Below, one piece after another: positions 1 to 10,920 of a stretch of DNA of 64,000 nt. The translations under genes were made by a program, and so were the position numbers. Source of the stretch: Rheum nobile (taxonomy: Eukaryota; Streptophyta; Magnoliopsida; Caryophyllales; Polygonaceae); the NCBI GenBank assembly GCA_027886185.1, contig WOAB01000322.1, positions 1,552,501 through 1,616,500 on the forward strand. The letters run 5' to 3'. The notes under the pieces were generated by a model, which saw nothing but the letters and a program-made list of their open reading frames with translations, was not told where the DNA came from and made no database searches. Numbering within the stretch: the first letter of the stretch is position 1; each line of letters starts with the position of its first letter.

Positions 1-2325
1 TATATTGACATTTTATATACAAATTCTTTATTCATTGGTTAAAAAATGAGATGAGTAGTTATTAAATTGTTAATTATTATGAAAAAGTTTATAGTGTTTT
101 AGCTTAATTATTATATTTCTTAATAGTTTTATCACATTTTAAACTAACGAGTATAATTAAATCGAAAGAGTAATATTTTGATTAATTTTTTTATAAAAAT
201 ACGTTTCTTACCTCTAGGTAGTCCTTAACCTGTACTAGACCTGCAAAGACTGGACGTTCAACTTATGCAGTCGATTTTTTTTTATACAAGTCAAATATTA
301 AGGCTCATCTAACACGATGGTTGTTCTAAATCAACTCATGCATTGTTAATAACATATCTGATAGAGGATATAATTGATATGAATCGAATCTTATCATAAA
401 CACATGCATATATGCAATTGATGTATATATGCTTAATTTGTGGGCTTTCAATTAAAAATGTTATCATGAAGTATTATTATTCATGTTTATCAAGTTGTTA
501 AATGAGGGAGAACTATAGAAAAATAGTATGCGCACTTAAATATATATGCAAGTATTAAAATCCAATGAATATCCCCCAAATCTGCAATTAATCTCCCAAG
601 TACGAACTAATCGAATTCGAGATGCTCTCTTTTCCTTGTCCTTCTAACACTATTACAAGTGCGTATAATCCTATTCTTTACGTATACTAGAAATCGAAGC
701 CCGAGCGAAACACGTGCCTTTTGTGTATATGTAGTGTCGCAGTTTAAATGTGAGTTTGTAATATATGGATTGTTGCTGCATGTTTTATCTTAGACGATAT
801 ATTGTTTGATATGTATTTAAATATAATATCTAAGTATCTTAGGTATAAAATGCTATGATTGTACGAAGTATAATTTTATTTATTTATTTTGGTCAGAAGT
901 TCAATTTAAATTTTGAATTAGGTGGTAGTTGTTTTTTATAGGGATGCGTTTTTTTTCTTTGAAAATATTTGGGGAATATTTTAGAAATATCTATCTAATT
1001 ATATGTTATGCTTGAACTTGAATATTTGTAAGAAACTTGCTACAACAACTCTCATTTCTTACATGCTCCACTACCCTCCACATTTCTAATTTATTGCCTT
1101 TATCTTACAAATTTATTGCCTTTTACTAATGTTTTTTTTGTTATGATTTAGTTATTAATTTTCATTATTATATCGTTTTATTTTTTGGTCTGGAATATAT
1201 ATCGTTTTATTAGTCACATTGACTTTACATATTCCTAGACATTAATATCATTTTAATTAAAATATATTAGTCATTACTTCCTATTCTTATTAAATACGGA
1301 GTAATAGAAATAATTGGTGACTCAGCGACAATGTCTTTTTAAGGTGTTGCCACTATCTCCCAAGCTTCACTATATGGCTTTCTAAAGCTAATTTTCATGT
1401 AGAAGAATGAGATGATGGATGCCCAGAACAAATGAACGAAATATCACCATTTTTGCCCTTTTATAGATGAAACTGTTACTTGGAAAGTGAAGTCATTTTG
1501 ACATATAACCGTTTAGACATCTTGACTATAATTTGTTTCCAACCATTCATTGTGTACTAAATACGGGAGTTACGTGTAGTAATTGAATAATACTAAAACA
1601 GGAGTAAATGAGAGCAAAATATAACGTATACACTATGTAGAAATTATCACTAATTGAGATTTAGGTGAAAAAATGAGTCATAACCTAAAGAGTAGTCCGT
1701 ACGTAGAGGCAAGATTTAACTGAAAAAAGTGTGTGTGGGGAGAAAATAATTACTTACAAATAGTGATCATTTTTTATATAAACACATAATTATGCTATGG
1801 TATATTAAAATAAACAAAGAAAAATTAATCGGATAAGCTAATACATTATATACTAAGGGTGATAAACTAACACCACATGCAAACCATACCTTTGGGCCCA
1901 TTTAAGCCTTTGATTTTGTCTTTAAAAATTAGCATTCAATGACCTAGAATGCTAACTTTTAAATATATATAGATTGTGAATCAAAAACTTTGTATATTAT
2001 ATAGACAATTATAGATTATTAATATAATTGTTAATATATGAAATTGTCACTCTAGTACTTTTTGGATTTGAGAAATTGTTTAAATTTTGTGCTAAATAAA
2101 TAAAGCATGAAATAAAAAAAAAAACTAATTCTTCTTTAAAAGTTAGTATTTAATGACCTAAAATGCTAACTTTTAAATATATAGATATTATTCCTTCCAT
2201 GTGAAAAATGTTTTTTAATCACTCAACTGATACTTGACAAGTTTATTTCATACCCATGTCAATACAAGTTGTAAACTCACGAATATCATTACCTACTTGC
2301 TAAATTTGTACTATATGTAGCTTAA
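1..2325. other. AT-rich spacer without recognisable genes
   Basis: No coding region, RNA gene or complete transposon can be supported here. The only structure seen is a pair of diverged direct repeats (about 1921-1973 and 2135-2187), each holding an imperfect palindrome around TTAGCATT and AATGCTAA. They may be short MITE remnants, but no target duplication was identified. Confidence 0.6.
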
Positions 2326-2334
2326 TTAGTAACA

Positions 2335-2588
2335 AGAGTGCGGTTCCGGTGCGGAGCACTCTTCCTGTGCGGACGTGCGGACATACACTATAGGGCCTTA
2401 TTTGTGCACTTTTGGGCCTTATTTGTGCACTTTTGCAAAAAAAATGAAAAATGTTTGGAAAAAAATTTGAAAAAGAAAAAAAAATTAAAAAAGTGCACAA
2501 ATAAGACGTTAAAGTGCACAAATAAGACCCAAAAATACATGCTCCGCACGTCCACACGGGAAGAGTGCTCCGCATATGATCCAAACTC
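2335..2588. mobile_element. MULE-like fold-back MITE with 9-bp target duplication
   Basis: A 254-bp non-coding element flanked by the 9-bp direct repeat TTAGTAACA (2326-2334 and 2589-2597). Its ends begin GAGTGCGGTTCC and GAGTTTGGATCA when read inward. A nearly perfect inner inverted repeat around GCGGAGCACTCTTCC and a second one around TTATTTGTGCACTTTT mean most of the element can fold into one long hairpin. A 9-bp duplication is typical of Mutator-like elements. Short reading frames across it on both strands are a by-product of the palindrome. No transposase is present. Confidence 0.7.
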
Positions 2589-2833
2589 TTAGTAACAATG
2601 AGGCCTTCTTTGAGAAAACGGCTAGTCGATGAGATTAGGGGAGTGAAAAAATCCTAATCATATGAACTTCGGAAAATAAGAATCCCCTCTCTTAATTCCC
2701 CCACATGAATCGGGATTTTTCATAGATCAAGATGTCCGAACGTACGTATTAAATTATTTATAGTAATTTTATAATATTTTGTAAAAGTTGTTAGTCATTT
2801 AATCAACTCTATGTAAAGTTAGTGTTAGACTCA

Positions 2834-3040
2834 CTCAGTCACCAACATTTAGTTGGTCTATGGGTTTGGCGTTAAACTCCCTTAAGCGTTCTATCCAAAG
2901 GTCTCGAGTTCGATTCCTGCTGGAGACGTATATGAAGATATTGATGTTGGGAATGGTCTACCATATCGTGTGCCAACAGTACCCCGGTCTGGACGTAGAA
3001 CGGTTCCGACCGTTCGAACCTGGTGATCAAGACCAAAAAC
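2834..3040 (+). mobile_element. SINE-like insertion with 15-bp target duplication
   Basis: A 207-bp segment lies between two identical copies of TTAGTGTTAGACTCA (2819-2833 and 3041-3055). Near its left end it carries a block resembling an RNA polymerase III B box (GAGTTCGATTCC, about 2907-2918), as expected for tRNA-derived SINEs. The duplicated target includes the first 11 bases of the copia LTR starting at 3045, so the insert landed on the LTR edge. There is no poly(A) tail, and the A box is not clear, so the SINE assignment is an inference; the target duplication is direct observation. Confidence 0.5.
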
Positions 3041-3044
3041 TTAG

Positions 3045-3085
3045 TGTTAGACTCAGTAAATTTACGTAAGTTGTGTGTGAGTAAG
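3045..3085 (+). repeat. 5' LTR stub of the outer Ty1/copia element
   Basis: These 41 bases (TGTTAGACTCAGTAAATT onward) match the start of the 3' LTR at 13403 (TGTTAAACTCAGTAAATT onward) with a few substitutions. The stub is cut off at 3085, where another retrotransposon LTR begins. It therefore marks the left edge of the element whose pol remnant lies at 10921-13275. Confidence 0.7.
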
Positions 3086-4016
3086 TGTTGGAACCTTGAC
3101 GTTCCCTCTGGTTTTGATGATGATAAACACCATTAGGTTTTCTGGTTTATATTGCCTCTATGAGTTTTAGGTGAAATGAAAGAATTAGGGAACAATGGAA
3201 ATCATGTGAAGAAGAGAAAACATATGAGTGAAAAGAAACGTTGTGTAAACAAGGAACATTTACGCTGAAACAAATTGAAGATGTGAAACGCGCGTCTTGT
3301 GAAGAGTTTATACAAGGAAACAATTATACAAGAAAACAACGGATAAGGAACAATGTTGGAAAGCAGGGGTTGCTTAGTTGTTACCAGGAGAAGACTGTTA
3401 ATTTGGAAACAAGATTTCAAGATTATCTTGAAGGAAGAAGTCGTATTTAGCATGTCTTAGAAAACATTATGTATGGAAACTATGAGTTTGCAAGCTGAAA
3501 CGTTTAGTTTAGAAACAAATCTTCCATTGTTACTTTATATAGCGGGTTGCTAACTATTTGGTAATTTGGTAAGAGATCTTTGCTAACACTATATATAGAT
3601 GAGCATTCCTTAGGATAAGCTATCTCAGCTAACACATCGAAGTCTACGAAGAGCTTACTGCAATGTTGAGATCGAGATCCAAAGGCAAGGTACGGGTTTA
3701 GTATTTGCTTAGGTTTTCTTGTGCTCTTGTTTATTTGTGAGTTGATTACACTCAAGGTCTATAAGCCTAGGATCTGTGTGAGAATAGGTGGAGAAAAGAC
3801 TTGTGAGATTGTACAACTTATTAATAATACAAGTATACGGTTTGAAATCTTGCTAGGGTAACACCTAGAGGTAAAGGTTTTTCTCTTTTCAACTAGTTGG
3901 TTGATTGAGTTTCCTCTATAAAAGAAAATGTTTTATTGTTACACTTTGAATCATATTATTTTTGTTGCCCAGGGAACAGTATCACCATTCCCTGTCTAAC
4001 ACACATCGATTCAACA
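3086..4016 (+). repeat. 5' LTR of a Sirevirus-like Ty1/copia element
   Basis: The segment begins TGTTGGAACC and ends TTCAACA, giving the TG...CA inverted ends of an LTR (931 bp). It is followed directly by a primer-binding site complementary to initiator-methionine tRNA. No second copy is found downstream, so the 3' LTR has been lost. A TATA-like stretch (actatatatagatg, about 3587-3600) could belong to the LTR promoter. Boundaries rest on the terminal dinucleotides and the primer site, not on a pairwise LTR comparison. Confidence 0.65.
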
Positions 4017-4018
4017 AT

Positions 4019-4030
4019 TGGTATCAGAGC
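4019..4030 (+). promoter_or_regulatory. Primer-binding site (initiator Met-tRNA)
   Basis: TGGTATCAGAGC, the usual plant copia primer-binding site, lies two bases after the LTR end. It fixes the element's orientation as plus. Confidence 0.8.
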
Positions 4031-4077
4031 ATGTTCGCTCTAGATTGTGTGTTTTCTTTTCAGATTCACATGTAACA

Positions 4078-6009
4078 ATGTCGTAAAGTCATGAAGTCGG
4101 GATTGGGAACAACAAACCACTATTCTTGCCCATCGGTGGAAAGTTTCAACGCAGGAAGGACCTCTTCACTGACTGGATGAAGAGTAATGACTACCAATGT
4201 TGTAGAGTCATTGAAGTTGGTGATGAGAAGGTTGTTGAAGCAGTTCTCAAATGAATAACACCTTGGAGTCAAGATGATTTCATAATCATGGAGAAAAATT
4301 ACAAGGCTCGCATGTTCATCAACAACACCCTCAGTGCTGAAGATGTTTCCAAGTTAAAGTCTTGTGCAACCGCAAAAGACATGTGGGCTGCTTTGGAGCA
4401 AATGTACATGGGAAGTTACGATCTTCGAGAGATCGATCGCTTTCAAGCCAAGAAAGACTTATACAACTTCGCCATGATCGACGGTGAGACTGTTTCCTCA
4501 TACCAATCTAGATTTGAGTAAATCATCGTTCGACTTACTGCTCATGAGGTCAAGGATACTGAAATTCTTCCTAAGGAGAAAGTTCTCATCATCATTAATG
4601 GACTTCCTCCAAGGCATAAGATGCCCAAATCCATTATGAAAGAAAATCCCACTACTCTTTCTCTTACACTTCATGAAGTGTTTGGAAAAATCAAGAAGTA
4701 TGATGAGAAAGACAAATATGTTAAACCTAAAAGCATAGCCTTGATGGTTGAAAAAGTTGTTGAGATGATTGAAAGCAACAAATATGACAATTTGAATGGT
4801 GTAGATCCAGAAACCGCTCTTCTCACCAAAGCTATGCGATCTCTCTATCGCAAGGGCAGATCATTCAGGAATGATGGGAACAATGGTGAGAAACGTGATA
4901 TAAAGGATGTTACATGCTACAACTGCAAGGACAAGGGTCACTATGCTAACAAGTGTCCTAAGGGGAACAACTCAGACAACACCAATGGTGACAATAATGG
5001 GAATGACAAGAAGAAAGCTTTCGTTGCTGTCTAGGGTGATGATTGTGCCAACTCTGATGATGATGAGCCAGAGGCATGGGGTAACAACAAAATGTATGCA
5101 ATGACTCTGAAGTCATCAAGTGAAGAACAAAAGGTAGATCCTGAAACTTTCTTTGAATCTCTTGACAATTATGATAAAAAGGCATTGATTTATCTTATCA
5201 AAAGCATGTATAATGAGAATCTTAAAACTCAAAATGATTTGAATGTTGCTGAAGATAAATGTATTGAATTGAATGAAGCTCTATCTAGAATTACTAGTTC
5301 CTCTGTTGTTCCCTGTGATAAATGTAATGCTACTTGAAGTGAACTTGAAAACCTTAGACAGGAAAATGTTTCTCTATGCTTGGACCTAGTGTCAAACAAT
5401 ACTAATATTGTCTTGTCTCATGAACCCACTATGACAGAGAGGGAACTATCTCATATGAAAGCTCAGATTAACAAAATTCACTCTATTCTAGTTGAGCAGA
5501 AGCTTAAGGAAGAAGAGATTACCTTTGTTGAGTCCAAATATGGTATTGGGTACAAGGGTGAAAAGAAAGAGAGTGAAGAACATGAGTTAACTATACCTGA
5601 GCTTAGAGAGTTCAAGGATAGGGATCTCCAAAGCACCAAGGATTGGAACTTTTACCTAGAGGAACGTGTGAAAACTCTGGAGAATGGATTGAATGCAAAC
5701 CAATCCTGGTACATAGGCCAACCTGTCCATAAGATGTATCTCAAACAATCCCATGGAAACCTACCTAGTAAACCTAACCCAGTTAGAGCCAAACAGTATA
5801 GGATCCATGTTCCCAACCGTAAGTACACCTTGGGGGATTATTACAAGATATGTTGGCATTGTGGGAACAACAACCATGTAGTGAGAAATTGTGCTAAGAA
5901 AAAGAAGTTCACTGAAGAGCACACTCAACGCAAGAACAGTAGAAGTAACAATGGTGATTTGAATGATTATGATGCATCTCCTGGCATGTTCCATGCTAGG
6001 CCTAGATAA
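4078..6009 (+). pseudogene. Sirevirus-type gag with two CCHC zinc knuckles (broken)
   Basis: This is the capsid/nucleocapsid gene of the Sirevirus-like element, which would package element RNA in cytoplasmic particles. Reading from ATG 4078, the protein runs in pieces: a UBN2-like capsid region (about 4288-4620), a first zinc knuckle CYNCKDKGHYANKC (about 4915-4956), a charged coiled-coil-like stretch (5092-5720), and a second knuckle CWHCGNNNHVVRNC (about 5854-5895). A long gag with two knuckles is typical of Sireviruses. In-frame stops occur at codon 3, near 4252, near 4519, at about 5032 and at 5335, so it cannot make a full product. The frame is otherwise largely kept, pointing to decay by point mutation. 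Confidence 0.8.
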
Positions 6010-6262
6010 TATCACTTTGTCTCTAAGCGACCAGGTAAAGCCAAGCTTGCCTGGGTCGCTAAACACTAACTTTCAAATGCATGATGAAGTGAGGGGGAAC
6101 AACATGTGGTTCATTGATAGCGCATACTCATACCATATGACAAAAAATAAAGATCGCTTCATCTCACTTCAACGACACTCTAGGGGAAGCGTTGCCCTTA
6201 GAGATAAGAGATGCTGAGAAATAGTAGGAACATGAGGAGTTGTGTTGAACTCAAACATTAAG
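6010..6262 (+). pseudogene. Copia aspartic protease remnant
   Basis: The translated stretch NMWFIDSAYSYHMT (about 6102-6143) corresponds to the protease region of copia polyproteins, which normally reads WxxDSGCSxHMT. Here the catalytic motif reads DSAY, so the expected glycine after DS is replaced. After about 6262 the similarity jumps straight to the RNase H region, so integrase and most of the reverse transcriptase are missing by an internal deletion. Stops follow at about 6215 and 6233. It is part of the same broken gag-pol as the upstream gag. Confidence 0.7.
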
Positions 6263-6264
6263 AT

Positions 6265-6963
6265 GATGCAGACTTGAATGGAAAATATGTGGATGCTACA
6301 ATGTATAGAGGAATGATTGGATCATTACTCTATCTAACGGCATGTAGGCCAGATATCATGTTTAATGTGTGTCTTTGTGCTAGATTTTAGGCAAATCCTA
6401 AGGAGTCACACCTAACTGGAGTCAAATGTATCCTGCGATACTTGAAAGTGAACTATCATATGTGCCTTTGGTATCCAATGAACATTGGGTTTGAACTTGT
6501 GGGCTTCACTGACGCTGATTTTGAGGGACACTTGGTGGATCGCAAAAGCACTTCAGGGACGGCACAATTCTTTGGCCCTTGCCTTGTCTCTTAGGGATCA
6601 AAGAAGCAAAATTCAGTTGCCCTTTTCACCGCTGAAGCTGAGTACGTAGCTGCTATATCGTGTTGTGCCCAAGTATTGTGGCTCAAACAACAATTGGAGG
6701 ATTTTGGTATGTCTTTTGGCATTGTTTTCATTATGTGTGATAATACTAGTGCTATCAACATTTCCAAAAATCATGTTCATCACTCACGTACTAAGCATAT
6801 TGATATTCGTCATCATTTTCTACGTGATAATGTTGAGAAAAATTTCATAAGAATGGATCATTGTAGGACAAAAGATCAAGTTGCTGATATCTTCACCAAA
6901 GCACTTGATAGAAAACCCTTTGAGCATTTGCGAATGCTCCTTGGGATGATCTCTCTAAATTGA
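6265..6963 (+). pseudogene. Copia reverse transcriptase end and RNase H remnant
   Basis: The translation carries the copia connection/RNase H signature: YRGMIGSLLYLTACRPDI, then GFTDADFEGHLVDRKSTSG, AEAEYVAAISCCAQVLWLK and HIDIRHHFLRDNV, ending in TKALDRKPFEHLRMLLGM. In the intact family this domain degrades the RNA of the RNA/DNA hybrid during reverse transcription. In-frame stops at about 6388 and 6592 interrupt it. Its 5' neighbour is the protease remnant, so about 3 kb of pol (integrase and polymerase core) has been deleted at about 6262. The natural stop of pol lies at 6961-6963. Confidence 0.85.
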
Positions 6964-7880
6964 GGAATTTCATGTCCACTATTCCCTCAATGATTGGCTA
7001 GATCGATCAATCTTAATCAAGGAACATCTTCTATGCAGCTTGTTAATTGCAAATTTTTTGTTTATTAAATCTTGCTATGTGCTATGTGTTACATGATTTC
7101 ATAATCTCTTGCAACTTCGATTATTGATCTTATGTGCTTCAACTTTACATGATAACATCTTATTTCTTGCCAATGCAACCAATTTGATTATCTGAACCCT
7201 CGTTATAAGCCAAAATGAAAATTGGTTGTCAAGCCGTCCTAAGCCATGATCCAAGTAAACGTTCCCTGTGAACCTTTCTTTGTTTACCATTTTTACTGGG
7301 TTTAATTATCTAGATCATCTTTGTTCCCTACCTTATTTTTGTTTGGATATCTCTTTGAATTTTTGTGTGAACCTAATTAAATATCCAAACTAGCCTTTTT
7401 ATATCCACTCAAAGATTTCGGAATCGTCCTGATGGAGCTTCGCTTAAGGGGGGACAGAGAAAGGAACATCATTGATGGGAACAGTTTCAGTAACGTTGGA
7501 GAAATGCAGGTGAACGTTGCTTCAGTGTGAAGTATTGCATTGAATGTTGATTTGACTAGTTTGCATAGCGGAACGGCTAGTTCGCTGGAAAAGAGAGAAA
7601 AAAGAGACGTTACCAGAGGAGAGACAAAAGATATGGTTGCAGGTTTGGATGATTTCCTCTGTGAGATTTTTGGTAAGTGTATCTCCCAATTTTTCCATAA
7701 TTACCTCTTGCCAATTATCTCACCCACCTATAAATATTTATCCTTTCCTTCAATCCAAATCACCTTGCTCTCTTTCTCCCAAATCTCTCTCGCTCTCAAA
7801 AGATCTCAAAACTCCCAATTGCTCTCTGCCGCCACCAAACCCTAATCATCTCCACCTCTCCCTCTCTCAAACTCAACCCA
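6964..7880 (+). other. Sirevirus pol-to-env spacer with PPT-like tract and leader
   Basis: No gene is supported between pol and the next ATG. A purine run CTTAAGGGGGGACAGAG (7442-7458) resembles the Sirevirus polypurine tracts. A TATA-like box (CCTATAAATATTTAT, about 7727-7741) is followed by a CT-rich leader that ends at ATGGCC (7881). This arrangement looks like a promoter and 5' leader for a separate transcript of the downstream reading frame, but that is inferred from base pattern only. Confidence 0.5.
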
Positions 7881-8108
7881 ATGGCCACTTCAAGCTCAAC
7901 CACCATCCCCGCTATTGATGTCTCCAAACTGAACGAAGTAGAGTTGGCTGCTCTCAAGAAGACCATTGAGGCACATCAGGTTGCTCTCACTCCATCTTCC
8001 AAGCAGGCCACCACAATTGATGCCATCGTTGTGGAAATTGCAAAAGAGACCGCATCCTCCATTGCTGATACAAGAGGAACAACCTCAGGGAACTGCGACG
8101 TCACCGTC
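7881..8108 (+). pseudogene. Env-like third ORF of the Sirevirus-like element, first half
   Basis: This frame starts MATSSSTTIPAIDVSKLNEV and lies downstream of pol, where Sireviruses often carry an envelope-like ORF. I recognise no conserved domain, so env-like is a positional inference. The frame is cut at 8108 by a CACTA transposon whose target duplication is GTC (8106-8108 and 10521-10523). Removing the transposon joins this stretch to the frame at 10521, but only after a one-base shift near 8075, where the second frame continues as QPQGTATSPSKEKSPV. So the gene carries a frameshift in addition to the insertion. Confidence 0.5.
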
Positions 8109-10520
8109 CACTAGTGGAAAAAATCCTTATAGAGGCGGGCCTTTGGACACTTATTGAGGCGAATACCGTTCGCTTCAACTAAGGGGGTTGCAACAAGTAG
8201 GGACACTTTTTGAGGCGGACATTTTACGCCTCTAAAATGACCTTATTGAGGCGGGCCTCCGAAGCCCGCCTCAACAAGTCCCTCACTTTGGCGCCAAAAT
8301 GAGGGACTTGTTGAGGCGGACTTCGGAGGCCCGCCTCAATAAGTAAACACTTGTTGAGGCGGGCCTCTATAGGCCCGCCTCAACAAGTCAGCGCTATATA
8401 CTTATAGAGGCGGACGTATAAAAGCCCGCCACATTGCAAAGTCAGTCGTACCATCAAATGGTGTAATTTTCATCATGTTTTCTGTCATCACCTACCAAAC
8501 ACACAAGTCAGTAAATGAAGCTAGAAAATTGATAACCACAGATTAGGACACAAAAGTCCAAGAATCACACACACAGAATTCAGTTCTCAAGAACACAATA
8601 TCAAACATAGACTGCTTTACGAACTCTATCTATTTAGATTGGCTTCAATCATTAATTGCAACCACTACATCAGGAGAATAAATGAAGAAAGATTACCTCA
8701 CAAATGTATCCATTTATTGGACCATTCACAGAACAAGGGCTCCTCGGTTGATCTTTTGCCACAGAGCTCAATCCTCCGCTTCCATGATGACTAGGCAAAC
8801 GAACGTGGCTGGTTCCATGCTGCAAAAAAAGATAAATGAGATCAGCAAATTAAACATATTTGCAGCAGAGCTCAATCCTCCGTCTCAAGTTTGACATTTT
8901 TTTTGTCACAACATGAGGATTTGAACATATTTGCAGCAGTTGAGGCTATTGAGCTAGCTAGTCTTAGCCTCATTTTTGGTGCTTGGAAGAGATAAGCATA
9001 CAGATCAAAGCATGAACCAATGCAGCGAGTATAACATGATTAACAAGTTCTACCTGAAACCATTAGACAAACATTTTAAAATCTGGTGCTCATAATAGTA
9101 AGAATGCATGTAGTGTTTCAATTCAAACCCCTCCAACGGCCACACTTGAAATATAAAATCGAAAGAGAATGAGAGAAGCAAAAGCAGCTGAATCGACACG
9201 TAGTATATTGTTTTCAAACTGAAATCACAACAAAGAATGAAATAATCTTCAGATCTGACACCAAGAAGGAGGAACCAAAACCAGAAAATGAAACGCACCA
9301 GAAACCCTAACTTATCTTCCACCTTCCTCGCCAAGCGGCGCTCCGCACCTTCAGCGCCGGCATCAGCGACAGCGTCCGAAGCCTGCAAGTGCCAGAGAAC
9401 AGCCGCTAGCTTCCTCGCGGAGACCGCTCCTCCACCTCATCTCCCACCTCTCCTCGCCTTCCGACTATCTACACATTCCACCAGCAGATTCTCATCTCCG
9501 ACCACCACATTATTCAACGACTCCCTCTCATCCTCCTCCACCTCATGATACTTCCACCGGAGCAGCGGAGTAGCAGGACCTATCCGTTTTCCTGTCGCCG
9601 ATGATCCAGCGTCCTTCCTAGGGGTCCTGGCGGAGACGACAGCAGTCCTCCAGCGACAGATTATGCGGTGAGCGGACTTCTTGGGAAGATCTGGCCGCAA
9701 AGAAGGTGGAGTGTGCGCCGATTGTGGATTGTCGTGGTGTGGTTTGGAGGATTGGGGAGCAAAACACCCTAAAGAAATCCGAAGCACACAATAACAAGGA
9801 AGCACAAGAACAAGGATCGAAAGAAAACGCCCCTGTGAAGCACCGCAGAAATCGTTTCTGCACTCCAACAGACCGCGCCACCGCAAGGGACACCACGACG
9901 AACACGGCTCCGACGAACACCACTGAGTCGCCACCGGACTTGGAATCGTCACCGCCCTTCGTCTTCCTGAGCTTCTCTTTCCGATCGACTCCCTTCGAGC
10001 ACTCTCCCAGCCCAGCCTTCTCCTTTCTCTTTCTCTGAAAACGGCACAAACCTTAGAGCAGAAAATGAAGGCGCGGCTGTTTTTTTTTAATTAGGGTTGA
10101 GCTTATAGAGGCGGGCCTATCACGCCCGCCTCTATAAGTATTACGACTCGGCCGAGTAATGGTCCAATAGAGGCGGGCCTTACATGCCCGCCTCTATTGG
10201 ACATACTTGTTGAGGCGGGCTTTAAGAGGCCCGCCTCAACAAGCTTTAATTGAGGCGGGCTACTTGGCCCACCTCAATTAGTTAGCATTAGAGGCGGGCC
10301 TTACCATGGCCCGCCTCTAATACTTTAGCGGGAAATGTTTTTTCGGATACTTGTTGAGGCGTATATTAATTTGTCCGTCTCAAAAGATGTTTTTGAGGCG
10401 TATAAATTAATTATCCGCCTCAAAAACCAAAAAAAAGTGATTGCCTAAGTCGTTGTTGAGGCGTTTTGAACTATGTACGCCTCTAAAAGGGAGCCTCAAA
10501 AAGTGTTTTTTCCACTAGTG
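8109..10520. mobile_element. Non-autonomous CACTA (En/Spm) transposon
   Basis: The 2412-bp element has perfect 15-bp terminal inverted repeats CACTAGTGGAAAAAA (8109-8123 and, inverted, 10506-10520) and a 3-bp target duplication GTC, both diagnostic of CACTA elements. The subterminal zones (about 8130-8440 and 10095-10500) hold many copies of GAGGCGGGCC in both orientations, several forming palindromes such as GAGGCGGGCC...GGCCCGCCTC. These are the expected transposase-binding repeats of this superfamily. No transposase (TNPA/TNPD-like) sequence was found, so it would depend on a partner in trans. The core is described separately. Confidence 0.9.
9280..10050 (-). other. GC-rich gene-like core of the CACTA element
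   Basis: The centre of the CACTA element is much more GC-rich than its surroundings and has open frames on both strands. The minus-strand frame from 10049 reads KLRKTKGGDDSKSGGDSVVF and then a hydrophobic stretch (VFVGAVFVVVSLAVARSVGV) that could span a membrane, then becomes cysteine- and serine-rich. This resembles the first exon of a captured plant gene rather than transposon sequence. I do not recognise the family and do not claim it is expressed. Capture of host DNA by CACTA elements is well known. Confidence 0.35.
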
Positions 10521-10890
10521 GTCCAAGGAGAAATCTCCGGTTTCGTCTCGGGAATTGGTTGTTGCCGTTGATCAAGAGGTCAACTCTCCTCCTAAGGACA
10601 AAGCTACCGAAGAGGATGAGATCATGGCCGAAGTGGAAGAAGAGTTGGGAGCTCGTCCACTTGAAGTTGTTGCGCCAAACAAGAAGCGCAAACACACCAT
10701 TGGCTCTGACGATGTTGATGAGGATCCAAACATGCAGATCACTGGGGAACATCGTATGTCCACAGAGTTCTCCACCCCAACCAAGTCCGACGTCGGCGAG
10801 ACAACTCTTGGCACTTTAAATACAAGGTTGTAATTGGCAAAGAAAGTTGAGAAGAAGAAGGCAAAGATTGAGGAACAGTCCACTGTTTTT
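10521..10890 (+). pseudogene. Env-like third ORF of the Sirevirus-like element, second half
   Basis: This is the continuation of the frame split by the CACTA insertion: SKEKSPVSSRELVVAVDQEV, then an acidic segment (EEDEIMAEVEEELGARPLEV), a basic patch NKKRKHT resembling a nuclear localisation signal, and a lysine/glutamate-rich coiled-coil-like tail (AKKVEKKKAKIEEQ). A TAA stop at about 10831 interrupts it. It ends near 10890, where sequence from another retrotransposon's integrase begins, so the true C-terminus, the Sirevirus 3' LTR and the outer element's 5' half have all been lost. No known domain was recognised. Confidence 0.45.
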
Positions 10891-10920
10891 CAATGTTTGC
10901 CTTCTTCTTCTCAACTTTCT
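10841..10920. repeat. Perfect 25-bp inverted repeat at a retroelement junction
   Basis: The arms 10841-10865 and 10896-10920 are exact reverse complements (left arm begins AGAAAGTTGAGAAG) with a 30-bp loop. The left arm lies in the env-like frame, the right arm in the integrase of the next copia element. It sits exactly where the two elements are joined. Confidence 0.8.

Noticed and set aside
2895..2925. tRNA gene
   Set aside because: Only a B-box-like stretch is present; no cloverleaf can be folded and a 15-bp target duplication surrounds it.
9288..9548. Plus-strand frame in the CACTA core as a real gene
   Set aside because: Serine/proline-rich, overlapping an equally open minus-strand frame; neither has a recognisable domain, so only a gene-like core is reported.
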